Source: CAYRGE01 sp964423985 (GTDB taxonomy: Bacteria; Patescibacteriota; Minisyncoccia; Phycocordibacterales; CAYRGE01). From it: DNA of 14,494 bases. The DNA lies in contig CAYRGE010000014.1 of assembly GCA_964423985.1 (NCBI GenBank), positions 1 through 14,494 on the forward strand, given 5' to 3'. A program made the position numbers and the translations under genes. Positions 1-7,661 of this stretch are shown piece after piece. The stretch's first letter is position 1. The number at the start of each line of letters is the position of its first letter. Under the pieces are notes generated by a model. That model was not told the origin of the DNA and searched no databases. It saw only the letters and a list, made by a program, of their open reading frames with translations.

Positions 1-664
1 TTTCTTCCTCGTCATCTATTATGGTATATAAATTCATATCCTCTTTATTAATGGCCTTAAGCTCAGAATAGAGTTTTTGTTGTATGAAACAATCAAGAGC
101 CCCCCAATACTCTTTTCCAACTAAAATAAGAGGCATTTTGCTAATCTTGTTTGTCTGGATAAGTGTAAGTATTTCAAAAAACTCATCAAGTGTTCCAAAG
201 CCACCTGGAAAATAAACAAATGCCTCTGCAGAGAAGGACAGAGATACTTTTCTGCTAAAAAAATAATAAAAATTTATAGAGTCTGTGACAAAAGGATTCT
301 CTACTTGTTCATAAGGTAGCTTGATATTAAAACCAAGAGAAATACCTCCAACATCATAAGCCCCGCGGTTTGCGGCTTCCATTATCCCAGGGCCACCACC
401 AGTTACAATAGCAAAGCCTTCTTTGGAAAGCTTACTAGCAATACTCCTTGCTTTTTTGTAGTGAGGGTTTTTTTCATCAAAACGCGCTGAGCCAAAAAAT
501 GTTACTGATTTTTTGTGTTTGTTGATGAAATTAAATCCTTGTGTAAATTCTTTGTTGATTCTTGACAAGCGACTTGTTGCAGCGTCTTTTAGTTCTTTTT
601 TTGTAAATGGATTTCTATCTAATTTTACTTCTGGAATATTAACTTTTTTTTCTTTTTCTTTCAT
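1..664 (-). CDS. LOG / TIGR00730 family Rossmann-fold protein (3' end off window)
   Basis: Partial: 221 codons are read from ATG at 664-662 to the window edge without a stop. The translation has the two family signatures: GGGPGIMEAANRGA (about residues 89-102) and PGGFGTLDE (153-161). The conserved SRK (137-139) precedes the second motif by the usual distance. Characterised members are cytokinin riboside 5'-monophosphate phosphoribohydrolases (LOG, lysine-decarboxylase-like fold) that cleave nucleoside monophosphates to base plus ribose 5-phosphate. In bacteria the physiological substrate is often unknown, so I would not call it a cytokinin enzyme. A Lys/Glu-rich N-terminal extension of about 50 residues precedes the Rossmann core, as in the longer members of the family. 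No clear Shine-Dalgarno precedes the ATG. The gene is divergent from the glucan operon, and a perfect palindrome (704-722) lies 40 bp upstream. Confidence 0.9.
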   Translation of the reverse strand, partial: MKEKEKKVNIPEVKLDRNPFTKKELKDAATSRLSRINKEFTQGFNFINKHKKSVTFFGSARFDEKNPHYKKARSIASKLSKEGFAIVTGGGPGIMEAANRGAYDVGGISLGFNIKLPYEQVENPFVTDSINFYYFFSRKVSLSFSAEAFVYFPGGFGTLDEFFEILTLIQTNKISKMPLILVGKEYWGALDCFIQQKLYSELKAINKEDMNLYTIIDDEEE

Positions 665-929
665 AAGGATTGTAAATATGGTATTTATTTTAAAAATTAT
701 TTTGTAAGTATAACATACTTACAGGTGGTATTAACTATTTTTTCTGAAAATTATAGCATGTTATAAACATTTTTTTCATTATTTTTTTTCATTATTTTTT
801 TAATATGATATTATATTAAATGAAAGTTTGTTTAATATTTTGTTATTTTTTTTGGAGCGGTAATTAAGTGTATTTATTTAAGTTTTTTAACAATTTTTAA
901 TAATTATTGTGTTAATTCCTGTATAAGGT
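665..929. other. Divergent intergenic region, very AT-rich
   Basis: Gap between the LOG gene (minus) and the glucan synthase (plus). Besides the palindromes at 704-722 and 751-766 it holds T-rich tandem units of CATTATTTTTTT(T) at 777-801 and a possible plus-strand -10 element, TATGAT at 804-809, with no convincing -35. GGAG at 854-857 followed by GTG at 868 opens only a 10-codon frame. I see no RNA gene in it. Confidence 0.5.
704..722. promoter_or_regulatory. Palindrome upstream of the LOG-family gene, possible operator
   Basis: Perfect inverted repeat with 8-bp arms GTAAGTAT and ATACTTAC around a 3-bp centre (AAC), 40 bp upstream of the LOG start. Read on the minus strand the right half contains TATACT, a good match to a -10 box, so a bound protein would cover the promoter. 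No convincing -35 is seen at 17 bp. A second, imperfect 16-bp palindrome (TTATAGCATGTTATAA, one mismatched pair) follows at 751-766. The symmetry is seen directly; operator function is inference. Confidence 0.4.
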
Positions 930-2159
930 ATGGATGTAAAAATACTTATGTTTGGATGGGAATTTCCACCACACAATAGTGGTGGCCTTGGAACTGCTTG
1001 TTTGGGGTTAACCAAAGCCCTTGCACGCGCTGGAGTTAATATTACTTTTGTTCTTCCAAAAACAGTAGGAGTAAATCCAGATTTTATGAACATATTGTTT
1101 GCGGATACAAAAAATGTGCGTTTTCGTGGAATTGAGACAATACTTTCTGCATACATGACGCCAAAAAGCTATACAACAGCCTTAAGATATGCAAAAAGAA
1201 GAAGGGGTTTAGCAAATACACTTATTGAAGAGGTTTATAGATATGGGGTTGAAGCAAGAAGAATTGCAAGGGAAGAAGATTTTGATATTATACATGCCCA
1301 CGACTGGCTTTCATTTGTTGCTGGAATTGAAGCTCAAAAAGAGAGTAAAAAACCATTTATAGCACATGTTCATGCAACTGAATTTGACAGGACAGCAGAC
1401 CAAGGGGCAAACACACGTGTTTATGAAATTGAAAAAATGGGGTTAGAGCATTCAAGCCGTGTTCTTGCTGTAAGCAATCTTACAAAGCAAAAAATAGTAA
1501 AACATTACGGCGTTGAACAACAAAAAATTTCTGTTGTATATAATGGTATCAATACGGAGGAATGGCAAGGGTATGCAACTTTGGCAAAAATGGAGGCGCT
1601 AAAAAGAAGTGGTGGAAAAATAGTTTTATTTTTGGGGCGTATAACAATACAAAAAGGACCCGAATATTTTGTTCGTGCTGCAAAAAAAGTTTTGGAATAT
1701 GAACCGAATACAACCTTTATTGTGTCTGGCTCTGGAGATATGCAAGAGCAAATTATGAGAGAAGTTGCATACTTAGGAATAGGCGACAAGGTTCTTTTTT
1801 CGGGATTTTTACGCGGAGAAGAATTAAAGTCAATGTATAAGGTGGCGGATTTATATATTATGCCATCAGTATCTGAGCCGTTTGGAATTACACCACTTGA
1901 ATCAATCGCTAGTGGAGTTCCAGTAATCATATCTAGGCAGTCTGGGGTTTCAGAGATTTTAACTCACGCACTGAAGGTAGATTTTTGGGATACAGATGAA
2001 TTAGCAAATAAGATTGTTGGAGTTTTGAGGCATAGAGTTCTTAAAGATACGATGGATGAAAATGGAAGGAAAGAAGTTGAATCAATCAGTTGGGACAAGG
2101 TTGCACACAGATGTATAGACACTTATAAGAAAGTTTTTAATAAACCAAAAAACGCATAA
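930..2159 (+). CDS. Glycosyltransferase, glycogen/alpha-glucan synthase type (GT-B fold)
   Basis: 409 aa with both Rossmann halves of a GT-B retaining glycosyltransferase. The N-terminus has FGWEFPPHNSGGLGTAC (residues 8-24), the glycine loop that meets the nucleotide sugar in glycogen/starch synthases. HAHDW (122-126) follows, then the C-terminal donor site: GR...K (R237, K242 in GRITIQKG) and the EX7E motif EPFGITPLE (E316, E324). The likely role is transfer of glucose from ADP- or UDP-glucose to an alpha-1,4-glucan in the cytoplasm. A GT4 transferase of other specificity is possible, but the next two genes are glucan hydrolases, which favours glycogen-like storage. ATG 930 is chosen because an in-frame TAA at 924-926 excludes anything upstream and the KILMFGWEFPP start fits the family. 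The only purine run (AAGG, 925-928) is too close to act as a normal RBS. First gene of a three-gene operon. Confidence 0.88.
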   Translation: MDVKILMFGWEFPPHNSGGLGTACLGLTKALARAGVNITFVLPKTVGVNPDFMNILFADTKNVRFRGIETILSAYMTPKSYTTALRYAKRRRGLANTLIEEVYRYGVEARRIAREEDFDIIHAHDWLSFVAGIEAQKESKKPFIAHVHATEFDRTADQGANTRVYEIEKMGLEHSSRVLAVSNLTKQKIVKHYGVEQQKISVVYNGINTEEWQGYATLAKMEALKRSGGKIVLFLGRITIQKGPEYFVRAAKKVLEYEPNTTFIVSGSGDMQEQIMREVAYLGIGDKVLFSGFLRGEELKSMYKVADLYIMPSVSEPFGITPLESIASGVPVIISRQSGVSEILTHALKVDFWDTDELANKIVGVLRHRVLKDTMDENGRKEVESISWDKVAHRCIDTYKKVFNKPKNA

Positions 2160-2160
2160 T

Positions 2161-3399
2161 ATGACATCAGTTTGTTTTTATTTTCAAGCACACCAGCCAT
2201 ATAGAATCAAAAACTACAGAGTTTTTGATATTGGTAGTAAGGGGGATTATTTTGACGATTCTTCTGAGCGCGATATTAACAATAGAAAAGTATTTAATAA
2301 GGTTGCACAAAAATGCTACTTACCAACAAATGAAATACTTTTGGAGCTTTTACAAAAACACCCAGAGTTTCAGGTAAGTTTTTCCTTGTCGGGAGTATTT
2401 CTTGATCAGCTTGAAGAATTTTCTCCAGAAACGCTTTTATCATTTCAAAAACTAGTTGACACAGGAAGAGTTGAAATATTAAGCGAAACATATTACCATT
2501 CCCTTGCTTTTCTGTATTCAAAAAAAGAGTTTAAAAAACAAGTATTATTTCATAGGCAAAAAATTATTGATTTGTTTGGGTATTATCCAGAAGTATTTAG
2601 AAACACAGAGCTTATTTATAGGAATGATGTTGCACACATTGCAGAAGAAATGGGATATAAGGGAGTAATTGCAGAAGGAGCAGACCACATACTTGACTGG
2701 AGAAGTCCTAATTTTTTGTATAAACCAAAAGGAGCTGATGATATAAAACTTCTTTTGAAAAATTACAAACTTTCAGACGATATAGCTTTTCGTTTTTCTG
2801 CAAAAGACTGGACGGAACATCCTCTCACTGCACCAAAATTTGCCGATTGGGTTTCTGCGGTGAACGGAAACGGTAATTTAGTAAATCTTTTTATGGATTA
2901 TGAAACATTTGGTGAGCACCAATGGGAGGATACAGGTATTTTTAATTTTCTAAAAGTGCTACCAGAAGAAATTCTTAAAAATCCTGATAATGATTTTGTT
3001 ACACCAAGTGAGGCCGTTAAAAGATATGACACTGTTGCAGAAATCGATATGCCAGATTTTGTATCTTGGGCAGATGTTGAGCGAGACCTTTCTGCGTGGT
3101 TGTCTAATTCTCTACAAAACGATTCCATACAAAAACTATATGAACTTGAAGACAGGGTATTGGCAACACAAGACCGTAAATTAATAGAGGACTGGAGAAG
3201 GCTTCAGACCTCTGATCATTTTTATTATATGTGTACAAAATGGTTTGCTGATGGAGATGTTCATAAATATTTTAGTCCGTATGAAAGCCCATATGATGCG
3301 TTCATTGTTTTTATGAATGCATTAAACGACCTAAAGATTAGAATAGACAATTCAGAGGAATTAAAAAAAACTGATATAACTAAACAATTATATGTCTAG
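2161..3399 (+). CDS. Glycoside hydrolase family 57, alpha-amylase-like
   Basis: 412 aa. The protein opens with the GH57 motif HQPYR (H11-Q12-P13). The putative nucleophile lies in FRNTELIY (E150), and the putative acid/base Asp in NLFMDYETFGEH (D246), a strongly conserved block in GH57 alpha-amylases. GH57 enzymes are retaining hydrolases or transferases with an incomplete TIM barrel that cut or rearrange alpha-1,4-glucans. There is no signal peptide, so it should act in the cytoplasm. The start codon lies one base after the stop of the glucan synthase gene, and the gene overlaps the next by 8 bp (ATGTCTAG), so translational coupling across all three is likely. Exact activity (amylase, 4-alpha-glucanotransferase or branching) cannot be fixed from motifs alone. 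Its length is closer to small GH57 amylases than to the roughly 500-700 aa branching or transferase types. Confidence 0.88.
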   Translation: MTSVCFYFQAHQPYRIKNYRVFDIGSKGDYFDDSSERDINNRKVFNKVAQKCYLPTNEILLELLQKHPEFQVSFSLSGVFLDQLEEFSPETLLSFQKLVDTGRVEILSETYYHSLAFLYSKKEFKKQVLFHRQKIIDLFGYYPEVFRNTELIYRNDVAHIAEEMGYKGVIAEGADHILDWRSPNFLYKPKGADDIKLLLKNYKLSDDIAFRFSAKDWTEHPLTAPKFADWVSAVNGNGNLVNLFMDYETFGEHQWEDTGIFNFLKVLPEEILKNPDNDFVTPSEAVKRYDTVAEIDMPDFVSWADVERDLSAWLSNSLQNDSIQKLYELEDRVLATQDRKLIEDWRRLQTSDHFYYMCTKWFADGDVHKYFSPYESPYDAFIVFMNALNDLKIRIDNSEELKKTDITKQLYV

Positions 3400-5386
3400 G
3401 TCTCTTGCACTTGGAAATGGAAATATATTAGTGTGCTTTGATAAAAATGCACAAGTTCGTGATTTTTATTTTCCCTATGTTGGGCTTGAGAATCACATTG
3501 GCGGACATTTTGTTCATCGCATAGGTGTTTGGGTTGATGGGAATATCAGCTGGATATCTGAAAAAGACTGGAGTGTCATTATTGAATCTGGTGAAAATGC
3601 ACCAGTTGGAAACACAACCGCAATAAATGAAGAAATCGGAGTTAATTTGAAGTTTCTTGATGTTGTTTATAATGAAAAAAATATATTCATAAGAAAGGTT
3701 TTAATAAAGAATACTCGTGATTATGAGCGTGAGATTAAGTTATATTTTTGCCATGAGTTTGAGTTATACGAAACAAGGAGGGGTGACACAGCTTACTTTG
3801 ACCCAGTAAACAATGCTGTAATCCACTATAAAGGTAAACGAGTTTTTTTAGTGAACGGTGTATGTGAATATAAAAAATTTGATGATTACACAACAGGAGT
3901 TTTTCATATTCAAGGAAAAGATGGTAGCTATAAGGATGCAGAAGATGGAGTATTGTCTAAAAACCCGATAGAGCACGGTCTCACAGATTCAGTTCTTGGT
4001 TTTTATAGAGCCTTTAAACCAAATGAAGAAAGAGTTGTTCATTACTGGGTTGCAGTTGGTGAGTCTATTGATGAAGTTGTTGAGCTAAATAAATATGTAT
4101 TGGAAAAAAATCCTGATTATTTAATTAACACAACTCACGATTTTTGGAATGCGTGGATAAATAAGATTAAGTTTTCTTTTTTTGACCTCGATGATCGCAT
4201 AATTAAGTTGTTTAAAAAATCATTGTTTATTATACGAGCACATAGCGATAACAGCGGGGCGATAATAGCTTCTGGCGATTCATCTATGCTTCAAGGGGGT
4301 AAAGATACTTATGGTTATATGTGGCCACGAGATGCTGCTTTTTCCGCACTTGCTCTTGATATGGCTGGTTATGTAAATGTGTCCCAAAGGCTTTTAAGTT
4401 TTTGTAATAATATAATTACTGACCAAGGGTATTTTATGCATAAGTACAAACCAGACGGTTCTTTAGGAAGTTCGTGGCATCCATGGGTTAGAAATGGAGT
4501 AATGGAGCTACCAATACAAGAAGACGAAACAGCGTTGATTATATATTCTCTTTGGGAGCATTATAAAATCTCAAAAGATCTTGAGTTTATTGAGAGCGTG
4601 TATAATTCACTTGTAAAAAAGTCCGCTGATTTTATGGTTGCATTTCGTGATGAAAAAACTGGACTACCTAAGCCAAGTTATGATTTATGGGAGGAGCATT
4701 TTGGTATTTCTACATTTACTACAAGCTCTGTATATGGAGCACTGAATGCAGCTTCAAACTTTGCCAAATTACTTGGAAAAAAACGCAGTGCAATTAAATA
4801 CGAAAAAGCCGCAAATGAGATAAAGGAGGCGATATTAAAGTATCTGTATGACTCCAAAGAAGGTGTGTTTTACAAAATGATAAATATGGAAAAGTCTGAT
4901 ACTACAAAAGAGTATCAGATTGACAAAACAATAGATATGAGTGCCCCGTATGGAATTTTAACTTTTGGTGTACTTGAACCCAATGATGAAAGAATGAAGC
5001 AAGCCATGGAAAAAGCTTTTGATAGGCTCTCTTGCAAAACGCTGACGGGGGGAGTTGCAAGATATGAAGGTGATATGTTTTATAGGGTGGGAGAAAATAT
5101 ACCAGGTAATCCTTGGATTATAACAACGCTATGGTTTGCTCAATACCACATAGCAAAAGCTCGCACAATAGAGGACCTGACGATAGCTAAAGGGTGGCTG
5201 AATTGGGTTGTTGACCACTCTTCAAGTTCTGGTGTATTATCTGAACAATTAAATACATTTACTGGTGAACAGCTTTCCGCAACACCACTTACATGGAGCC
5301 ACGCTGCTTTTGTTGTTACGGTAATACAATACTTAAATAAATTAGAGGAGCTTGATTTATGTGATAACTGTAATCCTCTAAATTAA
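3392..5386 (+). CDS. Glycoside hydrolase family 15, glucoamylase/glucodextranase-like
   Basis: 664 aa, no signal peptide. Residues about 1-260 form the beta-sandwich domain typical of prokaryotic GH15, and about 275-655 the (alpha/alpha)6 barrel. Seen in order: YMWPRDAAF (W311-D314); YDLWEEHFG with the predicted general acid E434, matching the glucoamylase WEE signature; GNPWIITTLW; and TGEQLSATPLTWSHAAF with the predicted general base E626. All catalytic landmarks are intact. Family members release glucose from the non-reducing ends of alpha-1,4 (and some alpha-1,6) glucans with inversion. ATG 3392 lies inside the last codons of the GH57 gene. As the last gene of the operon it would complete hydrolysis of the polymer made or trimmed by the first two products. 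A trehalase-like GH15 specificity is a lesser alternative. No terminator with a T-tract is evident; a repeat palindrome follows 70 bp on. Confidence 0.92.
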   Translation: MSRSLALGNGNILVCFDKNAQVRDFYFPYVGLENHIGGHFVHRIGVWVDGNISWISEKDWSVIIESGENAPVGNTTAINEEIGVNLKFLDVVYNEKNIFIRKVLIKNTRDYEREIKLYFCHEFELYETRRGDTAYFDPVNNAVIHYKGKRVFLVNGVCEYKKFDDYTTGVFHIQGKDGSYKDAEDGVLSKNPIEHGLTDSVLGFYRAFKPNEERVVHYWVAVGESIDEVVELNKYVLEKNPDYLINTTHDFWNAWINKIKFSFFDLDDRIIKLFKKSLFIIRAHSDNSGAIIASGDSSMLQGGKDTYGYMWPRDAAFSALALDMAGYVNVSQRLLSFCNNIITDQGYFMHKYKPDGSLGSSWHPWVRNGVMELPIQEDETALIIYSLWEHYKISKDLEFIESVYNSLVKKSADFMVAFRDEKTGLPKPSYDLWEEHFGISTFTTSSVYGALNAASNFAKLLGKKRSAIKYEKAANEIKEAILKYLYDSKEGVFYKMINMEKSDTTKEYQIDKTIDMSAPYGILTFGVLEPNDERMKQAMEKAFDRLSCKTLTGGVARYEGDMFYRVGENIPGNPWIITTLWFAQYHIAKARTIEDLTIAKGWLNWVVDHSSSSGVLSEQLNTFTGEQLSATPLTWSHAAFVVTVIQYLNKLEELDLCDNCNPLN

Positions 5387-5454
5387 TACAGCAGTGTTGT
5401 TGTAAAAACACACATTCAATACAAAGACTGCAGGTGGATTGCGGGCAGTTGTTT

Positions 5455-5557
5455 GTCATTGCGAGGTACGAAGCAATCCAGAGTTGTCGTTTCAATGTTT
5501 AAGGCTCTGTACTGGCTTGCTTCGTCGTTCCGCTACCGCTACACTTCTCGCAAAGAC
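5455..5557. repeat. Dispersed palindromic repeat (REP-like), paired inverted units
   Basis: A left unit at 5455-5481 (GTCATTGCGAG...GAAGCAATCCAG) faces a longer inverted unit at 5512-5557 (CTGGCTTGCTTC...CTCGCAAAGAC). The outer 11 bp and inner 12 bp pair with one mismatch each around a roughly 30-base loop, so the element could fold into a large hairpin. Read on the minus strand, the right unit matches the copy at 7573-7618 at about 45 of 48 positions. The CATTGCGAGnn...GAAGCAATCC pattern is a known kind of bacterial intergenic repeat whose translation gives strings like RRSAIATLLAMT. It sits between the glucan operon and the CAP gene and is more GC-rich than its surroundings. It may act as a transcript-end stabiliser, but that is inference. 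Confidence 0.8.
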
Positions 5558-5591
5558 GGTGTTTTGTCTTGATTTAAAAAACCACTGAAAT

Positions 5592-6560
5592 ATGTATAAG
5601 TTTCTGTTAATTATATTTTTTTCTACCATAGTAACTTGTGCAAGCTTTTTTATAGCACCATTTTTTGTGCAAGAAACAAAAGAGTCTGTTTCTCTGTTCA
5701 ATAATGAAAACATAGAAATACCCAATAAAGAGACAGTGGCTGTAAAAGATTTTATAAAAATAGAAAAAAAAGAGACTGATACTACCAATGAAGAAGTTGA
5801 GATAAATAAAACAGAGGCACTGCTTCCTGCAAGTAAAAAAGCAACCAAAAAGGCGGTTGACTTGACACAACACAGAATACAACCACCACACACATACAAA
5901 GAGCTTACAGATTATGGAATAGTTGTGTGGACAAATTATGAGCGCATAAAAAATGAATTACCCCCACTCGTTCCAAATAATTTATTGACAAGTGTTGCAG
6001 TTGAAAAAGCAACAGATATTTTAGCAAGGCAGTTTTTTGCACACAACAATCCAGACGGAGAGGGCGCAGCAAAACTTGCTATTAGGGCTGGTTATGAATC
6101 GATTGTTATAGGAGAGAACCTTGCATTGGGTAATTACACAAGCAGTGAAGCTGTAGTGCTTGCATGGATGAATAGCCCTACGCACAGAGAAAATATATTG
6201 AAATTGGAGTTTACAGAAATTGGTGTCTCCGCAATTCAGGGAATATATGAAGGGAGAGAGGTGTGGGTTTTAGTACAGATTTTTGGAAGACCATTATCGC
6301 TATGTCAGCCACCAAGCGAAGAGCTTGTGGAAAAAATAAATTTATATCGTGGGAAAATTAATCATACTAATATGGTATTGCAATCTATGTTTGAACAAAT
6401 AGAGGAAGTGAATAAGAATAAAGGAGTGCTACACACCCAGATAATTACTGAATACAATGAAACAGTGCAAATAGTTAGTGGACTAATCGATGATTTGAAT
6501 AGTAAAATTTTAATATATAATCAACAAATTGCAGATTTTAATTTATGTATAAAACTATAA
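5592..6560 (+). CDS. Membrane-anchored CAP/SCP-domain protein
   Basis: 322 aa. Residues 4-25 are a hydrophobic segment without a clear cleavage site, so a signal anchor. Residues about 30-95 are a charged, low-complexity linker. The CAP (SCP/PR1-like) domain runs from about 100 to 235 and shows the expected cavity residues: AHNNPDG (H151), GENLA (E175) and WMNSPTHRENIL (W192, H198), then the VWVLVQIFG strand. Residues about 240-322 are predominantly helical and coiled-coil-like. Bacterial CAP proteins are extracytoplasmic and mostly of unknown function; proposed roles include lipid binding and envelope remodelling. A surface protein held by its N-terminus with a C-terminal coiled coil could contact the envelope or a host cell, but that is inference. 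The start has no Shine-Dalgarno. It follows the palindromic repeat, so it is likely transcribed apart from the glucan operon. Confidence 0.85.
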   Translation: MYKFLLIIFFSTIVTCASFFIAPFFVQETKESVSLFNNENIEIPNKETVAVKDFIKIEKKETDTTNEEVEINKTEALLPASKKATKKAVDLTQHRIQPPHTYKELTDYGIVVWTNYERIKNELPPLVPNNLLTSVAVEKATDILARQFFAHNNPDGEGAAKLAIRAGYESIVIGENLALGNYTSSEAVVLAWMNSPTHRENILKLEFTEIGVSAIQGIYEGREVWVLVQIFGRPLSLCQPPSEELVEKINLYRGKINHTNMVLQSMFEQIEEVNKNKGVLHTQIITEYNETVQIVSGLIDDLNSKILIYNQQIADFNLCIKL

Positions 6561-6607
6561 AATAAAAATATGTTTTGCGGTTTAGTGCGAGCATGGAATT
6601 AATGATG

Positions 6608-6616
6608 TGGTAGAAT
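6608..6616 (+). promoter_or_regulatory. Possible extended -10 promoter for the ROK kinase
   Basis: TGGTAGAAT reads as TGn followed by TAGAAT, a five-of-six match to TATAAT, about 42 bp upstream of the ROK start codon. No good -35 lies 17 bp upstream, which extended -10 promoters can tolerate. The decamer TTTAGTGCGA just upstream (6581-6590) recurs upstream of the GerMN gene (11874-11883). Predicted only. Confidence 0.3.
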
Positions 6617-6657
6617 AAATAAATAAATTCTTTGTAAAATATATTAAACAAAACAAG

Positions 6658-7536
6658 ATGTATATATTGATTGATATCGGAGGAACAAAAACAAGAATTG
6701 CTTTAAGTAAAAACTTAGAGGTTTTTGAAAGTACTACCATTTTCTCTACTCCACAAAAGTTTGAAGAGGGTGTTAAGGCAATAACAAGCGCAGTAAGAAA
6801 AGTTTGTAATGAAAAAATAAGTGCAGTTATGGTTGGAATTGCAGCATCTCCAAATAAAGAAAAAACTAAACTTGTGGGTGGCGGTCCCAATATTGCGGAT
6901 TGGCTTGAAAAACCAATTAAAGAAAAATTAGAAGAAGTGTTTAATACTCTTGTTTATATTGAAAACGACACAGCGATAGGAGGACTTGCACAGGTCATAT
7001 ATGGCCCCGCAAAGGGGTATGAAATTGCAACCTACATAACAATAAGTACTGGTGTTGGTGGCTGTAGGTTTGTTGGTGGTAAAATAGACAAAAGTGCAAT
7101 GGGTTTTGAACCAGGGTGGCAGATAGTTATGCACACAGGCACCGACAAAGACAATGTAAACACCACTAATTCTTGTGTTTTAGGGTACTGTTCAGGTGGA
7201 TACTTAATGAGTCACATAGGAGGTGTGTGTGTTGAAAAAAAAGAAGGTAAAAAACCATATGAAATAACAGATAATAATTTTTGGGATAAAAAAGCAAAAA
7301 TTCTTGCATATGGACTTCATAATGTTTGCACAATGTGGTCGCCAGATATTATTGTGTTAGGTGGCTCTATGATGAAAGAAATAGGAATACCTATTGAAAG
7401 TACGGAAAAGTATTTACATAAAACACTAAAAGATGTATTCCCAGTTGCTCCAAAAATTGTTTCAGCTGAGTTTGGCGATGAAATGGGTTTTTGGGGGGCA
7501 ATGGCATATCTAAAACAAAAATTATCGCTTTCATAA
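6658..7536 (+). CDS. ROK-family sugar kinase (glucokinase-like), divergent
   Basis: 292 aa. The ASKHA phosphate loop DIGGTKTR is at residues 6-13, the catalytic-Asp motif END at 102-104 (D104), and the second nucleotide-binding region at TISTGVGG. ROK glucokinases transfer phosphate from ATP to C6 of glucose. Three genes upstream lies a glucoamylase, so glucose kinase is the contextual guess. Two features deviate. The E-x-G-H motif, whose His binds sugar and zinc, reads EPGW (E151-W154). The zinc motif CxCGxxGC keeps only its last Cys (C173), with Asn at both earlier positions (N166, N168). The C-terminal residues after AYLKQ are encoded within a 24-bp repeat shared with the HAD gene, so the natural C-terminus may have been replaced. 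Specificity for another hexose or N-acetylhexosamine cannot be excluded. Confidence 0.85.
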   Translation: MYILIDIGGTKTRIALSKNLEVFESTTIFSTPQKFEEGVKAITSAVRKVCNEKISAVMVGIAASPNKEKTKLVGGGPNIADWLEKPIKEKLEEVFNTLVYIENDTAIGGLAQVIYGPAKGYEIATYITISTGVGGCRFVGGKIDKSAMGFEPGWQIVMHTGTDKDNVNTTNSCVLGYCSGGYLMSHIGGVCVEKKEGKKPYEITDNNFWDKKAKILAYGLHNVCTMWSPDIIVLGGSMMKEIGIPIESTEKYLHKTLKDVFPVAPKIVSAEFGDEMGFWGAMAYLKQKLSLS

Positions 7537-7539
7537 TAA
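7516..7539. repeat. 24-bp direct repeat, copy 1 (3' end of the ROK gene)
   Basis: Starts CAAAAATTATCG and ends TTTCATAATAA; identical over 24 bp to 8255-8278, and 30 of 32 bp match if extended leftward to 7508. This copy encodes the last ROK residues and contains its TAA stop codon. Confidence 0.95.
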
Positions 7540-7560
7540 CTGCTTGTTTTGACAAACAGT
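7539..7560 (+). terminator. Small hairpin just after the ROK stop codon
   Basis: ACTGCTTGT and ACAAACAGT form a 9-bp stem with one mismatch around the loop TTTG, starting 3 bp after the TAA. No T-tract follows, so it is at most a weak or stabilising hairpin rather than a standard intrinsic terminator. Confidence 0.25.
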
Positions 7561-7572
7561 CGTTCATCTCCC

Positions 7573-7618
7573 GTCATTGCGAGAAGTGTAGCGATAGCGG
7601 AACGACGAAGCAATCCAG
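7573..7618. repeat. Dispersed palindromic repeat, second copy
   Basis: A single long unit, CGTCATTGCGAGAAG through GACGAAGCAATCCAG, nearly identical (three differences in about 48) to the reverse complement of 5512-5559. The ends CATTGCGAG and the inner CGACGAAGCAATC are the conserved cores. It lies in the gap between the convergent ROK and HAD genes, within the segment bounded by the 24-bp direct repeats. Its reverse strand reads RRSAIATLLAMT, the usual false peptide from this repeat type. Confidence 0.8.
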
Positions 7619-7661
7619 CACAAACCCTTAAAATAAAAACAACAAGCCCTAAGACATAAAA

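Noticed and set aside
513..707. Plus-strand 64-codon frame rich in Phe and Ser
   Set aside because: It is antisense to the LOG gene, whose family motifs are clear.
868..900. Ten-codon leader peptide behind GGAG in the divergent gap
   Set aside because: Too short, AT-driven in composition, with no attenuator hairpin or regulatory codon run.
5492..5899. Minus-strand reading frame across the repeat and the CAP gene start
   Set aside because: It is antisense to a well-supported CAP gene and begins in the palindromic repeat; the protein is low-complexity Ser/Phe/Val with no domain.
7317..7613. Minus-strand frame starting MLRRSAIATLLAMT
   Set aside because: This is the typical false peptide from the dispersed repeat, and the rest is antisense to the ROK gene.
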